64,000 nucleotides of DNA from Chrysomallon squamiferum (taxonomy: Eukaryota > Mollusca > Gastropoda > Neomphalida > Peltospiridae): assembly GCA_012295275.1 (NCBI GenBank), contig CM022673.1:23601081-23665080 (forward strand). The letters are read 5' to 3'. Below the pieces are notes generated by a model. The model did not search any database, was not told the DNA's origin, and saw nothing but the letters and a program-made list of their open reading frames with translations. Positions 45,890-56,959 of the stretch are shown here, in pieces. How positions within the stretch are numbered: the stretch's first letter is position 1; the number at the start of each line of letters is the position of its first letter. The position numbers and the translations under genes were made by a program.

Positions 45890-47087
45890 TAATAACAATA
45901 ATAATAATAATAATAATTAGTACTTACTTATTTTAAAATGTATTGCACTATATCGCACTATATATGTTATTACAGGGACAGACTTTAGAATTTCCTACAG
46001 AATTTATTACAGGGAACAAATACAACGGAATTCCTGTTAATACTGCAAAATGTGTGCGTGTGTGTGTATTGTTCGTAAGCACGTGTGTGTGTTAGGGTAA
46101 GCACATATTTGATATTTTATTCACAAGAAAATGAAAACATGATTATAGAGGAAAGAACTTTTAGTTTAGTAAATAAAAAGTGACATCCACATGTAATGCG
46201 ACAGAGACAGAAATTGTAAATATTTAGAATATGTTCTGTTTCTAATTTCAGCTTTGCAAACTACAAACATCACGATACACAGAGACAATTATAAAGTGCA
46301 AATCCATATTGAGGCTAACGTGACTAAGACATTCAACATACAGCATGTAAGTGATGTCGCTGTGACGTCACAACATCGTCTTATCGTGTTTGTCGTCATA
46401 GACGTCAACTCGTGGCAAGCGGGTTTCTTTCTGCCCCCTCTGGAACAGTACACCGTGTGCCAGAGGACGGACAGTTGTGTTGAAGTGTGTCCATTAGTAC
46501 CACTCAGGGAGTTTGAAAACGAGGCTTTCCAAAGCCAGACAACATTTTCCTTCTCGGACTTCAGTGATGCACGATACCTTCACATCGTGGTCGATACTGA
46601 CACAGATTTCGAAAATTCCACAATAGCTAAAATGCAGCTAAATCATTCACACCTCTTTTTCTTTTACGACGGCGCCAGCGGAAGTGTTTATCACGTGGGC
46701 AGTATGGTCCGGAAACTGGGCAGCGTCTGCATTCCTAGCAGTTCCCTTAGTCGTCCTGGTGACGCCGTCGACAACGACTGTGACGGAATGATTGACGAGG
46801 AGATAGTCGACGGTGTTGACAATGATGGCGATTCGCTGGTTGACGAAGACGTCACGTGCTCGACTGATGTGTCGACTAACAAGTCGTTGTCCGCCATTGA
46901 TAGGTGGCTCAATGGAGACTATTACGATGACGACACTGTCACCCAGAGGCCGCTCATTGCCGTCATCGTGTCTCTGTGTGTGGCCATCTTTGCCGTGTTC
47001 GCTCTCATTTCTCTCTACATGCTCTTTGAACTCATGGCTCGTCGCAGGCAAATCAGAAACACGAAAATCAGACCGTTCGTTTCTTGA
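35230..47087 (+). CDS. Type I membrane glycoprotein, IgGFc-binding-protein-like ectodomain with DNDCDG motif
   Basis: Predicted surface glycoprotein, function unknown. Five exons join, all at phase 1: 35230-35266, 38936-38983, 43575-43790, 45299-45784, 46252-47087; total 540 aa. Residues 1-28 form a signal peptide (CLILSVFVYAAVIGLAQ core) split over exons 1 and 2. Residues about 30-420 resemble the IgGFc-binding protein N-terminal family: FFVPFLHVQA start, then GVRLTSSDDVCVYIKQ, a DSQYLLPGI-like step and YIKGDKPFGVILVASG. Residues 433-465 form an acidic motif with DNDCDGMIDEE and DGVDNDGDSLVDED, like the MopE-type metal-binding repeat. The transmembrane helix is about 496-523 (PLIAVIVSLCVAIFAVF), followed by MARRRQ and a 17-residue tail. 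About eleven NxS/T sites are present. The start is set by the signal peptide and phase. Family assignment is from remembered features and could not be searched. It faces the ETS gene tail-to-tail across about 14.5 kb. Confidence 0.82.
35545..36365. repeat. 28-bp minisatellite in IgGFc-like intron 1
   Basis: About 28 copies of TAGTGTTAGTGTGTTAGAGA then GAAAATA with small variants, in a clear array starting about 280 bases after the exon 1 donor. Confidence 0.93.
36380..36890. other. Unique non-coding island in IgGFc-like intron 1
   Basis: About 500 bp of balanced, non-repeated sequence between two repeats. An 88-residue + ORF (36556-36822) has no homology that I recognise. Its isolation makes a conserved regulatory element the more likely reading. 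Confidence 0.3.
36976..37150. repeat. TATG/TGTG microsatellite
   Basis: Mixed TATG, TGTG and TACG words; it yields spurious Tyr/Val/Cys-rich ORFs. Confidence 0.93.
37340..37427. repeat. AAT microsatellite
   Basis: About 20 AAT units after a short ACGATGATG lead. Confidence 0.95.
37775..38065. other. Unique non-coding island in IgGFc-like intron 1
   Basis: GC-balanced sequence with homeodomain-type words (CTAATTATCATTAG, CATTAATCA), bordered by A-rich and GAC-rich tracts. Candidate enhancer. Confidence 0.3.
38225..38875. repeat. Poly-T run and TGTC/TGTG low-complexity tract
   Basis: Poly-T at 38230-38254, TC units near 38328, then about 480 bp of TGTCTGTG words ending about 60 bases before exon 2. 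The tract gives three overlapping spurious ORFs of about 100-125 residues. Confidence 0.88.
39000..39315. other. Unique non-coding island in IgGFc-like intron 2
   Basis: About 300 unique bases right after exon 2, GC-balanced, containing CACGTG and TGACCAAGG-like words. No frame is open. Candidate intronic enhancer. Confidence 0.3.
39335..39760. repeat. Degenerate minisatellite, ACACAGTGTGTTG family
   Basis: About nine copies of a 40-60-bp unit containing TACACAGTGTGTTGT and AAATTAACAATCTGTGT. Confidence 0.82.
39880..40370. other. GTT run and unique island in IgGFc-like intron 2
   Basis: A short TTG run, then about 400 unique bases with moderate CpG content and no coding sign beyond short ORFs. 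Confidence 0.3.
40375..41035. repeat. About 60-bp minisatellite
   Basis: About 11 copies of a unit containing GAAATATATAAATATATTAC then GTCATCGGTTACACAGTATT and TAGAGTTACTGTGTAGAT. Confidence 0.9.
41280..41735. repeat. About 35-bp degenerate minisatellite
   Basis: About 12 copies containing CATCACTATAAACAACAT and AGTCTACATCTACAA. Confidence 0.85.
41740..42110. repeat. About 38-bp minisatellite
   Basis: Seven or eight copies of CTAGTTTTCTACGTATTACA then TATTGAAATGATTAACTA. Confidence 0.88.
42230..43080. other. Unique non-coding islands in IgGFc-like intron 2
   Basis: Two GC-balanced stretches (about 42240-42560 and 42840-43070) separated by AT-rich sequence. ORFs of 92 and 96 residues run through them but lack splice-compatible ends or recognisable motifs. 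Candidate regulatory elements. Confidence 0.3.
43800..44455. repeat. About 40-bp degenerate minisatellite beside the exon 3 donor
   Basis: About 15 copies of ACTATTTAAACTGTATACAT then GTTTGTGTCATACATG variants, beginning about 20 bases after the exon 3 donor. Confidence 0.88.
44765..44825. repeat. AAT microsatellite in IgGFc-like intron 3
   Basis: About 18 AAT units with one GTT break. Confidence 0.95.
45833..45918. repeat. AAT microsatellite in IgGFc-like intron 4
   Basis: About 27 AAT units with two AAC interruptions, starting about 50 bases after the exon 4 donor. Confidence 0.95.
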
Positions 47088-47690
47088 CGTAAACTTCAAA
47101 TTTAAACAAGAAAATCATAACATTCCTTCTTTTTTTTCTTTTTTCTTTTTGGACGCAGACTTCAGATTCCACTTCAGTCTTCTTCTAGCTGGTCGATAAT
47201 ATCTCGTTTTCATATTGGTTAATTCTTAGCACGTGTGCGAAGTATTATCGTAATTGAAAGTGACATTTTCTAACACAAGTAAAATTGGTTTAGTGACAGT
47301 TGTCTGAATCTGCTCGCTAACGCAGAAATGATACTGATGACTAGACTGGTTCCCAGTCAGTATAACTAATACTCGTATTTATTTGAAAATTAGGCTGGTT
47401 TTTAGTCTCAGTAATTTTCTCTTTTTTTCTGGTTTCTATCTAGTTTCAGGCAGCACCGTTACTAATTGTTTCAAAAATATTAGGGCTGTGTGTATTGGAA
47501 ATAAGACAAGTTGTATTTAATATCAAATTATGTGAGCAATAACACAGAAATCTTCTTTCTTTGTTTGCGTGATTGAAGATGTTTACTCTGATTACTTCAC
47601 CTTCTGCAGCCTCATGTTGTGCCTTCACATTCACAATAACAAAAACAACAATGTGCAATCCGTTTTTTTATGTTTCAGTATCTTTTTATT
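47088..47690 (+). other. 3' UTR and flank of the IgGFc-like gene
   Basis: Unique, AT-rich sequence after the stop codon. No AATAAA was noticed close to the stop, so the 3' end is undefined; the clearest downstream AATAAA noticed is at 48525-48530. Confidence 0.4.
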
Positions 47691-48010
47691 TTACCAGTCG
47701 ATGTACATTTATGTTAGAATATATAACAATATACTGTATTTTACAGTATCAACGTTTTACAACGTGCTTGTTTATGTTTAAATACAATACATTTTATATT
47801 TTGTTTATGTTAAAATACAATACAATTTATACATTGTTTTTGTTAGAATATAATACACACACTGTTTATGTTATAATATAATACACACACTATTTTAGAA
47901 TGCAGAGCAATTCACACTTTGTGTTAGGTCAAAATGCAATTTACACTTTATGTTAGGTTGAAATACAGTTCATACTCTGTTTTTTTTTAGAATATATTAC
48001 AATTCATGCA
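47690..48010. repeat. Degenerate minisatellite, TTTATGTTAGAATA family
   Basis: About nine loose copies containing TTTATGTTAAAATACAATAC or close variants. Confidence 0.75.
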
Positions 48011-48669
48011 CTCTTTGTTTTGAAGATTTTGAATCGAAGAAAGGACCTCATCAGTTTTTCTGTTTTGTTTTTGAATACAAGAATACTTTTTTTTTTTTTT
48101 AGATTTAGTTACCTATTCACTAACAGGAAAACAATGTTTATAAAACTAACCGAAATTCGGTGTAATCATAATAATGAAAATAATTTTATAATTTATTTTA
48201 AACTATTCTTATTTATATTCATTTCAGTTATTCGTTCATATTATATGTTACCACACCCAAATATCTGTCTCACGTGCCAAAACTGTAAATAGGAATTAAT
48301 TTGCACATTTATGTTACATGTTATATATTTACTGTTGTACATGTCCAAATAACTTTAGTATATGATTATCTTTTCATCGAATTAGAATAATGTGTTTTGA
48401 AATATTATTTATTTGAATACCTTATGACATTAAGTTTATTACAATATTTTTAAAGAAGATGTACGTTTGGGAACATCAAAACGAATACATTATGACATTC
48501 CTTAGGTTTTCTCGAATATACTGAAATAAAAGTATATATTTTTTAGTTATTATTTAATTGAATACATTAAAACATTATTTAATTTTATCACAATATTCTT
48601 AAATGAAAGCAGCTCTACATTAAATGTATGAAGTTCCACTGTTAACTACTGTCTAGCAACATAGTCTAA

Positions 48670-49170
48670 AACCAATGTCACGAAGTACAAATGTCAACCA
48701 ATGTCACGAAGTACAAATGTGACCCAGTGTCTCGAAGTAAAAATGTGAACCAGTGTCTCGAAGTAAAAATGTGAACCAGTGTCACGAAGTTAAAATGTGA
48801 ACCAGTGTCACGAAGTACAAATGTCAACCAATGTCACAAAGTAAAAATGTGAACCAGTGTCACGAAGTACAAATGTGAACCAGTGTCTCGAAGTAAAACT
48901 GTGAACCAGTGTCACGAAGTAAAAATGTGAACCAGTGTCACGAAGTAAAAATGTGAACCAGTGTCACGAAGTAAAAATGTGAACCAGTGTCATGAAGTAA
49001 AAATGTGAACCATGTCACGAAGTAAAAATGTGAACCACTATCATGAAGTACAAGTGAAAATGTGAACCATGTCACGAAGTAAAAATGTGAACCAGTGTCA
49101 CGAAGTAAAAGTGTGGAACCATGTCACGAAGTTAGAATGTGAAACAAGTGTCACGAGGTGTGAATCAAGC
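48670..49170. repeat. 26-bp minisatellite
   Basis: About 18 copies of GAACCAGTGTCACGAAGTAA then AAATGT, with point variants and a few indels. Confidence 0.93.
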
Positions 49171-49561
49171 AGAGAACACAGAAACATAAATAAAGTGACA
49201 AGGAATGTGCTACTTCAGCTCTTCCCTGTCACATTTTTCATTCTGTACATCGTCACTTTAATCCCGTGTCTATGGAAACACAACATAGGGATCTAAATAT
49301 ATTTATTATTTACAATTAATCGTTGGTGACGTCATTAAAATATTAGAAAAATAAAAACAAAATTAGCAAAATCGATATCTTCCGAGCAAACAAAACAACA
49401 AACAAAACAAATGTTGATAAAAATAACAAAAAAAACCTGTTTTAATTTCCATACACTAATTATAGAACAAGTTACAACATGCCTTCTGGAAATACCTTTG
49501 TTAAAAAATATTAACTAGTTATTGATTAGCAGAGATACTGGACGGAAATCACTATGACAGA

Positions 49562-49564
<3 letters not shown>

Positions 49565-49659
<95 letters not shown>

Positions 49660-49710
49660 GTATGTATGTGTGGTTTTTTTTTTGTGTGTGTGTGTGTGTA
49701 TATGTGTATT
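49565..49710. repeat. TA microsatellite with TATG and TG ends
   Basis: About 40 uninterrupted TA units followed by TATG, poly-T and TG units. Confidence 0.97.
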
Positions 49711-50090
49711 TATGCATCTGAGAGAAAGTGAATTAGAAGTGAGTTTTAAAACAATGTCTTCATGTACAATTCCAGTTTTAAAATTCGTTTGCAAATATGT
49801 CAAATAAAAATTTGCCAGACATTTTGAAAACAATTGTATTGTGTTGTTGATATAAAGTTTTATTTTTATTAGACCAGCTTGCTGTATTTACTCCAAATAC
49901 AAATGTCACAGGCTATGTCAATACCAAACGTATAATGTGACGTTTAGGTCAATACCAAACATGTAACTTCACACATTTAATCACTAAACATACAATGTCA
50001 CACATACACATAATATCACAGCTGGTTAGACTAATACTAAAGACTGAAAAAAGAATTGTTTAATTTAATACCAAACATTGAAAAATAGAA

Positions 50091-50367
50091 CTGTCATGGG
50101 CAAATTGCGGCCCGCCTAATTTCACAAGGAAAATAACGTTAATTCAAATTTTATTCAATGAGTCTATTTTGTATCTACTAATATACTAAAATACATGTAA
50201 TTTTTTTTATTATTATAACAGTTCCTGAAATAAATGAAAATGAAAAATTTCTTAAAATAAACTCTACGTAAAAAACACAAAATCGCCTAAATTAGTACCT
50301 GCGACCTGCTTGAGGATGAGCCATGTCTCATGTCGCCCGCTTCTCGAAAAAGGTTGCCAATATCTGG
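50091..50367. mobile_element. Probable non-autonomous hAT-like element
   Basis: Left end reads GGGCAAATTGCGGCCCGCC, and the right end reads CTCGAAAAAGGTTGCCAATA. Paired GGGCAAA-GCGGCCCGC and AAAGGTTGCC ends are typical of hAT-family short elements. I could not define a convincing 8-bp target duplication, so the edges are approximate. Confidence 0.55.
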
Positions 50368-50379
50368 TTTAAACAAATA

Positions 50380-51068
50380 GCAAACACTGAAAAATAGATA
50401 AGATTAGACCAATACGAAACACTGAAAAATAGAAGAGATTAGACCAATACGAAACACTGAAAAATAGATAAGATTAGACCAATACGAAACACTGAAAAAT
50501 AGATTAGATTAGACCAATACGAAACACTGAAAAATGTAGCTATTTAAACTAATGCTAAACCCTGAAAAATACAGCTGTTTAGACCAAAACGAAACACTGA
50601 AAAATAGAGCCATTTAGATTAACACAAAACACTGAAAAATACAGCTTTTTAGTCTAGTGCTAAACACTGAAAAATACAGCTGTTTAGACTAATGCTAAAC
50701 ACCGAAAAATACAGCTGTTTAGACTAATGCGAAACACTCTAAAATAAAGCTGTTTAGATCAATACGAAACATTGAAAAATGCAGCTATTTAAACTAATGC
50801 TAAACACTGAAAAATACAGCTGTTTAGACTGAAACATAGAGCACTTTAGATTATCACAAAACACTGAAAAATAGAGATGTTTAGACTAATACCGAACACT
50901 AAAAAATACAGCTGTTTAGACTAATGCTAAACACTGAAAAATACAGCTGTTTAGACTAATGCTAAACACTGAAAAATACAGCTGTTTAGACTAATGCTAA
51001 ACACCGAAAAATACAGCTGTTTAGACTAATGCTAAACACTGAAAAATACAGGTGTTTAGACAAACACT
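50380..51068. repeat. About 34-bp minisatellite
   Basis: About 19 copies of AGACTAATGCTAAACACTGA then AAAATACAGCTGTTT. The first four copies are a distinct subtype (ATTAGACCAATACGAAACAC). Confidence 0.93.
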
Positions 51069-51299
51069 AGGTAACATCGTTCAGCATCGACCTGACTCGC
51101 AGGTGTTTCGACAAAACGTCTTTGTTAGAAAATTGTTACATAAATTCTTACTATGTTATACCTAACACAAAATAGTATTTTAATTTATGACAGCATCACA
51201 GTCAGTTATTACCAGATTACAACGTTACTGTCACTTTACTGCTACCAGAGTATCACATCATGAACAGTGAAACGATGTTAACTGATACTGAACATTACA

Positions 51300-52540
51300 T
51301 CACTGAAACTAACCAGCAGTGTATCGTACTGGACAATAGCGTATTGTACTGACAGGCAGTGTATCGTACCGAACAATAGCGTATTGAACTGACAGGCAGT
51401 GTGTCGTACTGAACAATAGTGTATTGAACTGACAGGCAGTGTGTCGTACTGAACAATAGCGTATTGAACTGACAGGCAGTGTGTCGTACTGAACAATAGT
51501 GTATTGAACTGACAGGCAGTGTGTCGTACTGAACAATAGCGTATTGAACTGACAGGCAGCGTGTCGTACTGAACAATATTATATTGAACTGATAGGCAGT
51601 ATGTCATGCTGAACAATAGTGTATTGAACTGACAGGCTTTATGTCGTACTGAACAATAGTGTATTGAACTGACATGCAGTGTGTCGTACTGGACAATAGT
51701 GTATTGAACAATAGTGTATTGAACTGGCAGGCAGTGTGTCGTACTGAACAATAGCGTATTGAACTGACAGGCAGTGTGTCGTACTGAACAATAGCGTATT
51801 GAACTGACAGGCAGTGTGTCGTACTGAACAATAGCGTATTGAACTGACAGGCAGTGTGTGGTACTGGACAATAGTGTATTGAACAATAGTGTATTGAACT
51901 GACAGGCTGTATGTCGTACTGAACAATAGTGTATTGAACTGACAGGCAGTGTGTCGTACTGAACAATAGCGTATTGAACTGACAGGCAGTATGTCGTACT
52001 GGACAATAGTGTATTGAACAATAGTGTATTGAACTGACAGGCAGTATGTCGTACTGGACAATAGTGTATTGAACAATAGTGTATTGAACTGGCAGGCAGT
52101 GTGTCGTACTGAACAATAGCTTATTGAACTGACAGGCAGTGTGTCGTACTGACCAATAGTGTACAGAACTGACAGGCAATGTGTCGTACTGAACAATAGT
52201 GTATTGAACTGACAGGCAGTGTGTCGTACTGAACAATAGTGTATTGAACTGACAGGCTGTATGTCGTACTGGACAATAGTGTATTGAACTGACAGGCTGT
52301 ATGTCGTACTGGGCAATAGTGTATTGAACTGACAGGCTGTATGTCTTACTGGGCAATAGTGTATTGAACTGACAGGCAGTGTGTTATACTGACCAATAGT
52401 GTATTGAACTTACAGGCAGTGTGTCGTACTGACCAATAGTGTTTTGTACTGACCAGTAGTGTTTCGTACTAACCAGCAGTATGTCGTATTGACCAGCAGT
52501 TTGATGTCCTGAATGGTATTCTGTCGAACAGACAAGTAGT
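51300..52540. repeat. 40-bp minisatellite open in all three minus frames
   Basis: About 30 copies of a 40-bp unit, ACTGACAGGCAGTGTGTCGT then ACTGAACAATAGTGTATTGA. Several copies carry an internal 15-bp duplication of ACAATAGTGTATTGA. The unit has no stop in any minus frame and is not a multiple of three, so overlapping ORFs of 225-250 residues arise with a 40-residue period. Copies diverge at the right edge. Confidence 0.95.
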
Positions 52541-52916
52541 GTGCCATACTGACCACTTGGTCCACTTAGACCTGCAGTAATTTGGAATCTAGGAAAAAAA
52601 GTCACAGGAAAAAAAACACACAAATAAAACCACAGGAAAAACCGTCATTGGAAAAAAGTTACAATTTTTTATTAAGAAATATATTAGCAATGAAAGATAG
52701 ATTTAATGTTCTTTGATTTTATTGTTGGTGATTTATCTTTCATCGAGTTGTGTATTTGGGATGTGTGTCTGATCTGCAGCATGAATGCGATGTTGAACTG
52801 CTTCTGGGTGCCCTCTCTGTAAGTCTCTACTTACAGATCTAGTTAAACGACTTCAGGTGATCACGTACCTTCGACAAAAACTTTTTAATTTTTAATTTTA
52901 ATATAAACAAATTATT

Positions 52917-52980
52917 ATTATATAATATTATTATTGTTATTATTACTATTATTATTATTATTGTTGTTGTTGTTGTTCTT

Positions 52981-53011
<31 letters not shown>

Positions 53012-53035
53012 TTATTATTATTATTATTGTTAGTG
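52917..53035. repeat. ATT, GTT and CTT compound microsatellite
   Basis: Successive ATT, GTT, CTT (about 10 units) and ATT blocks; this gives Arg/Lys/Asn homopolymer ORFs on the minus strand. Confidence 0.95.
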
Positions 53036-53619
53036 TTATTGTGAATGACATGGTTTGATTTTGTTATCGTGAAGACTTTAAACAAACTGATAAATTTAAT
53101 TAGGAAGTAAAGAGAAACGTCATCACTGATGTCTGTAAGAGTCAATCGCATCAGCACCACGTTGACGACGTTTTCATATTAATGGCAAACTCCTGTCGTG
53201 CTTATTCAACGCACCAGTCAATCCACAAAGTGAAAACTGACAGTCATTTGAACGTACCTCTCCAACATCTCATCTCTACAAAACATTACCATCACAACAT
53301 CAGCTTCGTCAGTGTCTCTTAATCTGGTAGAAAGGAATCTACTCCGAGGAGAGGAAACATTAAGTTGGTAATAAAGAGTCTGTCTATCTGTTTTATCTCT
53401 TAACTTACCTCTCTCATTTCCACTAATTGTTTAGATGGCTAATTTATTTATAGTTTGTTAGAGTAATGATGCAATGGTTCCCATTCCAAAGATGTTTTGT
53501 TGATGTTACTGTTGCTATGGATACTTGACAAAAGATATTTGAAAAGAAGATAAAATAATATAGTAGTCTGTTTGTTGTTGTTTTTTTTAGCGGGGTTTAC
53601 TGGGTGATATTTTTTTTTT

Positions 53620-53995
53620 TTTTTTTCTCCTTCAGCAGACAGTAATGTTTCCGCTAACCACCCAATAAGAAAAATTGATTAGGGTAGTTTTCAACCGGCG
53701 CGGGCCGCTAGCACAGTGTAAAATGTGATTTCTGACTACACTGAAAGCTTTTCTCACTTCGATCGCAATTGATTTCACTAAAGAAATTTGATTCCGCCGC
53801 AGATTACCAAGAAAACAGAAATGGCAAATTCACAGAGGGCGCTGTGCTGAAAAGCTCACTCTGTTTCAGTGCCGTCTCTCGGGAGGGAGATAATGAGAGA
53901 CAGAGAAAACCATTACCCGTTTTATAGTCCATAAACCCGCTTTGTCAGCGTGCACAATGGTCAATCGATGACTAAAAAAAAAATAGTGTTCTCTT
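53620..53995. other. Unique non-coding island, candidate cis-regulatory element
   Basis: About 370 unique bases with CpG-containing words (CCGGCGCGGGCCGC) and a Hox/caudal-like TTTTATAGTCCATAAA. It is in the spacer between the IgGFc-like and ETS genes and codes for nothing that I recognise. Confidence 0.35.
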
Positions 53996-54039
53996 TGTCC
54001 TAGAGCTCGACAGCAAACATTAAATATGTAGATAAAAAA

Positions 54040-54340
54040 AAGTAACTGTATGAAGTGTGATTGGAAAACTATAATACATAAAAACATGACAGTAAAGTAT
54101 AAATGTATAAAATACGATAGCAAAGTATAAATGTGTAAATATGACAGTGAACTTTTAGTATATATAAATATAATAGCAAACTTTTAGTATATATAAATAT
54201 AATAGCAAACTTATAAATATAATAAAAAAAAGGATGCTAAAGTTATAAGTATGATAGTAAAAGTATAAATAGATCAGATATGATGGTAAATATATAAATA
54301 TATAATTGTATAAATGTATAAATGTATAAATATCTTTGTA
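54040..54340. repeat. Degenerate AT-rich tandem sequence
   Basis: Loose copies of AGTATAAATGTATAAATATG and a duplicated TTTTAGTATATATAAATATA segment. Confidence 0.75.
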
Positions 54341-54439
54341 AAAATATGAAAGCTAATTAGTGTAATATCGATTAGTAAGTTAATTAATGCGTGATCTGAG
54401 TAATAAATGTTTGAACAGACAAAATTAAACAGTTTGTAA

Positions 54440-54965
54440 TTAATTAACGTGTAAACTGAGTTCATTACTGAATTAATTAGTATGTGTGAACTTACTTAGT
54501 TAATTAGTGAGTACACTGACATATTTAATTAGTGTGTGTGAACTTACTCAGTTAATTAGTGAGTACACTGACATATTTAATTAGTGTGTGTGAACTTACT
54601 CAGTTAATTAGTGAGTACACTGACATATTTAATTAGTGTGTGTGAACTTACTCAGTTAATTAGTGGGTACACTGACATATTTAATTAGTGTGTGTGAACT
54701 TACTTAGTTAATTAGTGGGTACACTGACATAATTAATTAGTGTGTGTAAACTTACTCAGTTAATTAGTGAGTACACTGATATATTTAATTATTGTGTGAA
54801 CTTACTTAGTTAATTAGTGTTTAAACTGACATAATTAACTAGTGCGTGTAAACTTAGTTAATTAGTGAGCATACTGATATAATTAATTACTGTGTATAAA
54901 CTTACTTAGTTAATTGGCTAGTAAATTTACTTAGTTAATTAGTGTGTGTACTGATACTAGGTTAA
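54440..54965. repeat. 52-bp minisatellite
   Basis: About nine copies of a unit containing AGTTAATTAGTGAGTACACT then GACATATTTAATTAGTGTGT; the middle copies are almost identical. Confidence 0.93.
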
Positions 54966-54969
54966 TTAT

Positions 54970-56300
54970 AATTAATTCACTACTGTACGTTATTAATTAA
55001 AGTCAAGTCTTCTGCAAACAACTGTGCAAATATAATCTATCTTGCAACAAATATTAATATGATTTCTCTGGTATGTACATATTAATTTATCTACGTTAAT
55101 TAAAAACAAACACCACTTGTCAGAAATAAAGTATGGAGATAGACCTCTCAGTAATATTTATTATCATACGATCCATATTCTCTGATTTCCTTGTTTACTT
55201 TTATCTTATTTATTTCTAACCGCTAAGTTGTACACATAAGAAATATTTTTTTCTTCCAGTCAATGTATAATAATTTATTATTCCCAATTTATGTACTGCA
55301 TTTGCTTGCATTGCTCTATAATGTAGTCTCTATCTGCCGCTGTATTTATATAATAGAAGTTATGCGATGTTAGTTGAATTAATTCTTCATATAAGCTTGT
55401 GTGTAGTGACTTGGGGGAGAGGCAAATGTAGACAGTTAACTACTTTTATTTACTGATTGTAATAAAAATGAAAGGTTTTGCTTTTCTTATTTCCTATAGT
55501 CATTAAAATTATGTAAGGAACACGTAAAGAAAGTGTAGGGCTCATTGCGGCCTTTCTTCAGAATACTGATCTGTTAAGTTTTGAAGTAGTTTATTTTCTG
55601 TATCACACGTTTTAGTTAAACTGACAAAAACTACTCACTGAGACCAGACTTTGATAATCTAGAGGTAGTTCTGATTTTAATGTATGGTAGTTTCACCTTC
55701 ATATTTATATCTGAAGGAAACTGTAAATCTGTCATCACATTAAAAACAGTCAGCAAGAACTCTTCGGTTACCACGTTCATCAGACTGGATTCGTAACTCA
55801 GCTTGCTGGAAGAGATGTGTCTCACTGTGTAGAACTGAGTACTGTGCTGTGAATGATACCAAGATCAATTCTCTTTACATGAATCCAATTCCATTGAGAA
55901 TGTTTCCAATTCCATTCAGAATAAACTGATTGTTAAAGGCTGTTAAGACTTCCTTCTTACCCAAGGAAGGTGTATATAGCAAAATCCTTATTGCTAATTA
56001 AAAACAAAACCTAATATAACGAGGATGTTTTTTGTCTTTTCTTATCAGTATCGTCTTTGCAGCATGCTTTCTCCTTCTTCTGTAAGATTCATAATAAACA
56101 CACATCATGTGACTAGATTTAAAATGTTTTGAATAAATAAACAAATAAAAGTATAAATGTTTACTTTCTTTTTTTTTCTTCCATTATGAACTATGATCAG
56201 AATTAATGGAAACTCAGTGTTGCTGTTATTTAACCTTTTATCAGAAACTGGTAAAAAGAAGAAGAAAAAAAAACAACGAATTCAAGCATACTTCTAATGA
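54970..56300. other. Mostly unique intergenic sequence
   Basis: AT-rich, with no tandem array. The only coding-like piece is the minus-strand segment 55639-55805, listed separately. Confidence 0.4.
55639..55805 (-). other. Isolated exon-like open segment of unknown origin
   Basis: On the minus strand a pyrimidine-rich acceptor (acacatctcttccag) is followed by 167 bases open in one frame (55 full codons, phase 1 in and out) and then a consensus donor gtgagt. The peptide includes MNVVTEEFLLTVFNVMTDLQ and has normal residue diversity. No neighbour exon was found, so it may be an orphan or decayed exon or chance. Confidence 0.2.
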
Positions 56301-56314
56301 ATCAATTTTCAATA

Positions 56315-56460
56315 TACATGCATACATACATACATACATATATACATACATATGTACATACAAACATACGTAACACATACATCCGTACATACATACATGC
56401 ATACATACGTACATACATACATACACACATGAAACACACACACACACACACACACATATA
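56315..56460. repeat. CATA and CA microsatellite
   Basis: CATA units with TACG/GCAT variants, then ten or so CA units. Confidence 0.93.
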
Positions 56461-56894
56461 TACATGTATATATGTTTTTCTTTCTGCTTTTTTTTAGATG
56501 AAGATGATGCGCAGTCTTTTTGCGCTAAGTTTTGGTGAAAACGACTTTTGTTTATCTTCTAACTCAAGAGTACTTAACGTGTAATAGATAAACCAATTAT
56601 TTTCTACATATTCTTATTGATGTGTACTTAACATGTATCAGTTACTCTTCAATTGATATTTTATAAGGTTATGAGGTTGATGTTTTTCTTGGATGGCGTA
56701 GATGATGTGGTTCTGTATATATTTAAAGTTGAAGAGGTGTTGTCTTGCTGTTTTATTAGTGTTAAGGTTGATTTTTTATATTGTTATTCTGATTATTATT
56801 ATTATAATTTGTGATCTAAAATAATCTTCATAAAAGCAAATTATCTATTTATTTATTTACCTTACTTAATTTAGTTTTACAATTTTTTTTTATT

Positions 56895-56900
56895 TATTTA

Positions 56901-56934
<34 letters not shown>

Positions 56935-56958
56935 GATTATTATTATTATTATTATTGA
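56895..56958. repeat. ATT microsatellite
   Basis: About 18 ATT units with one GATT break. Confidence 0.93.
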
Positions 56959-56959
56959 A

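Noticed and set aside
46647-47099. 150-residue minus-strand ORF and 128-residue + ORF over the last exon of the IgGFc-like gene
   Set aside because: They are antisense and frame-shifted shadows of a well-supported coding exon.
51278-52356. Three overlapping minus-strand ORFs of 225-250 residues
   Set aside because: They are produced by a 40-bp tandem repeat without stops. All frames give the same cycling peptide, with no start context, splice sites or domain.
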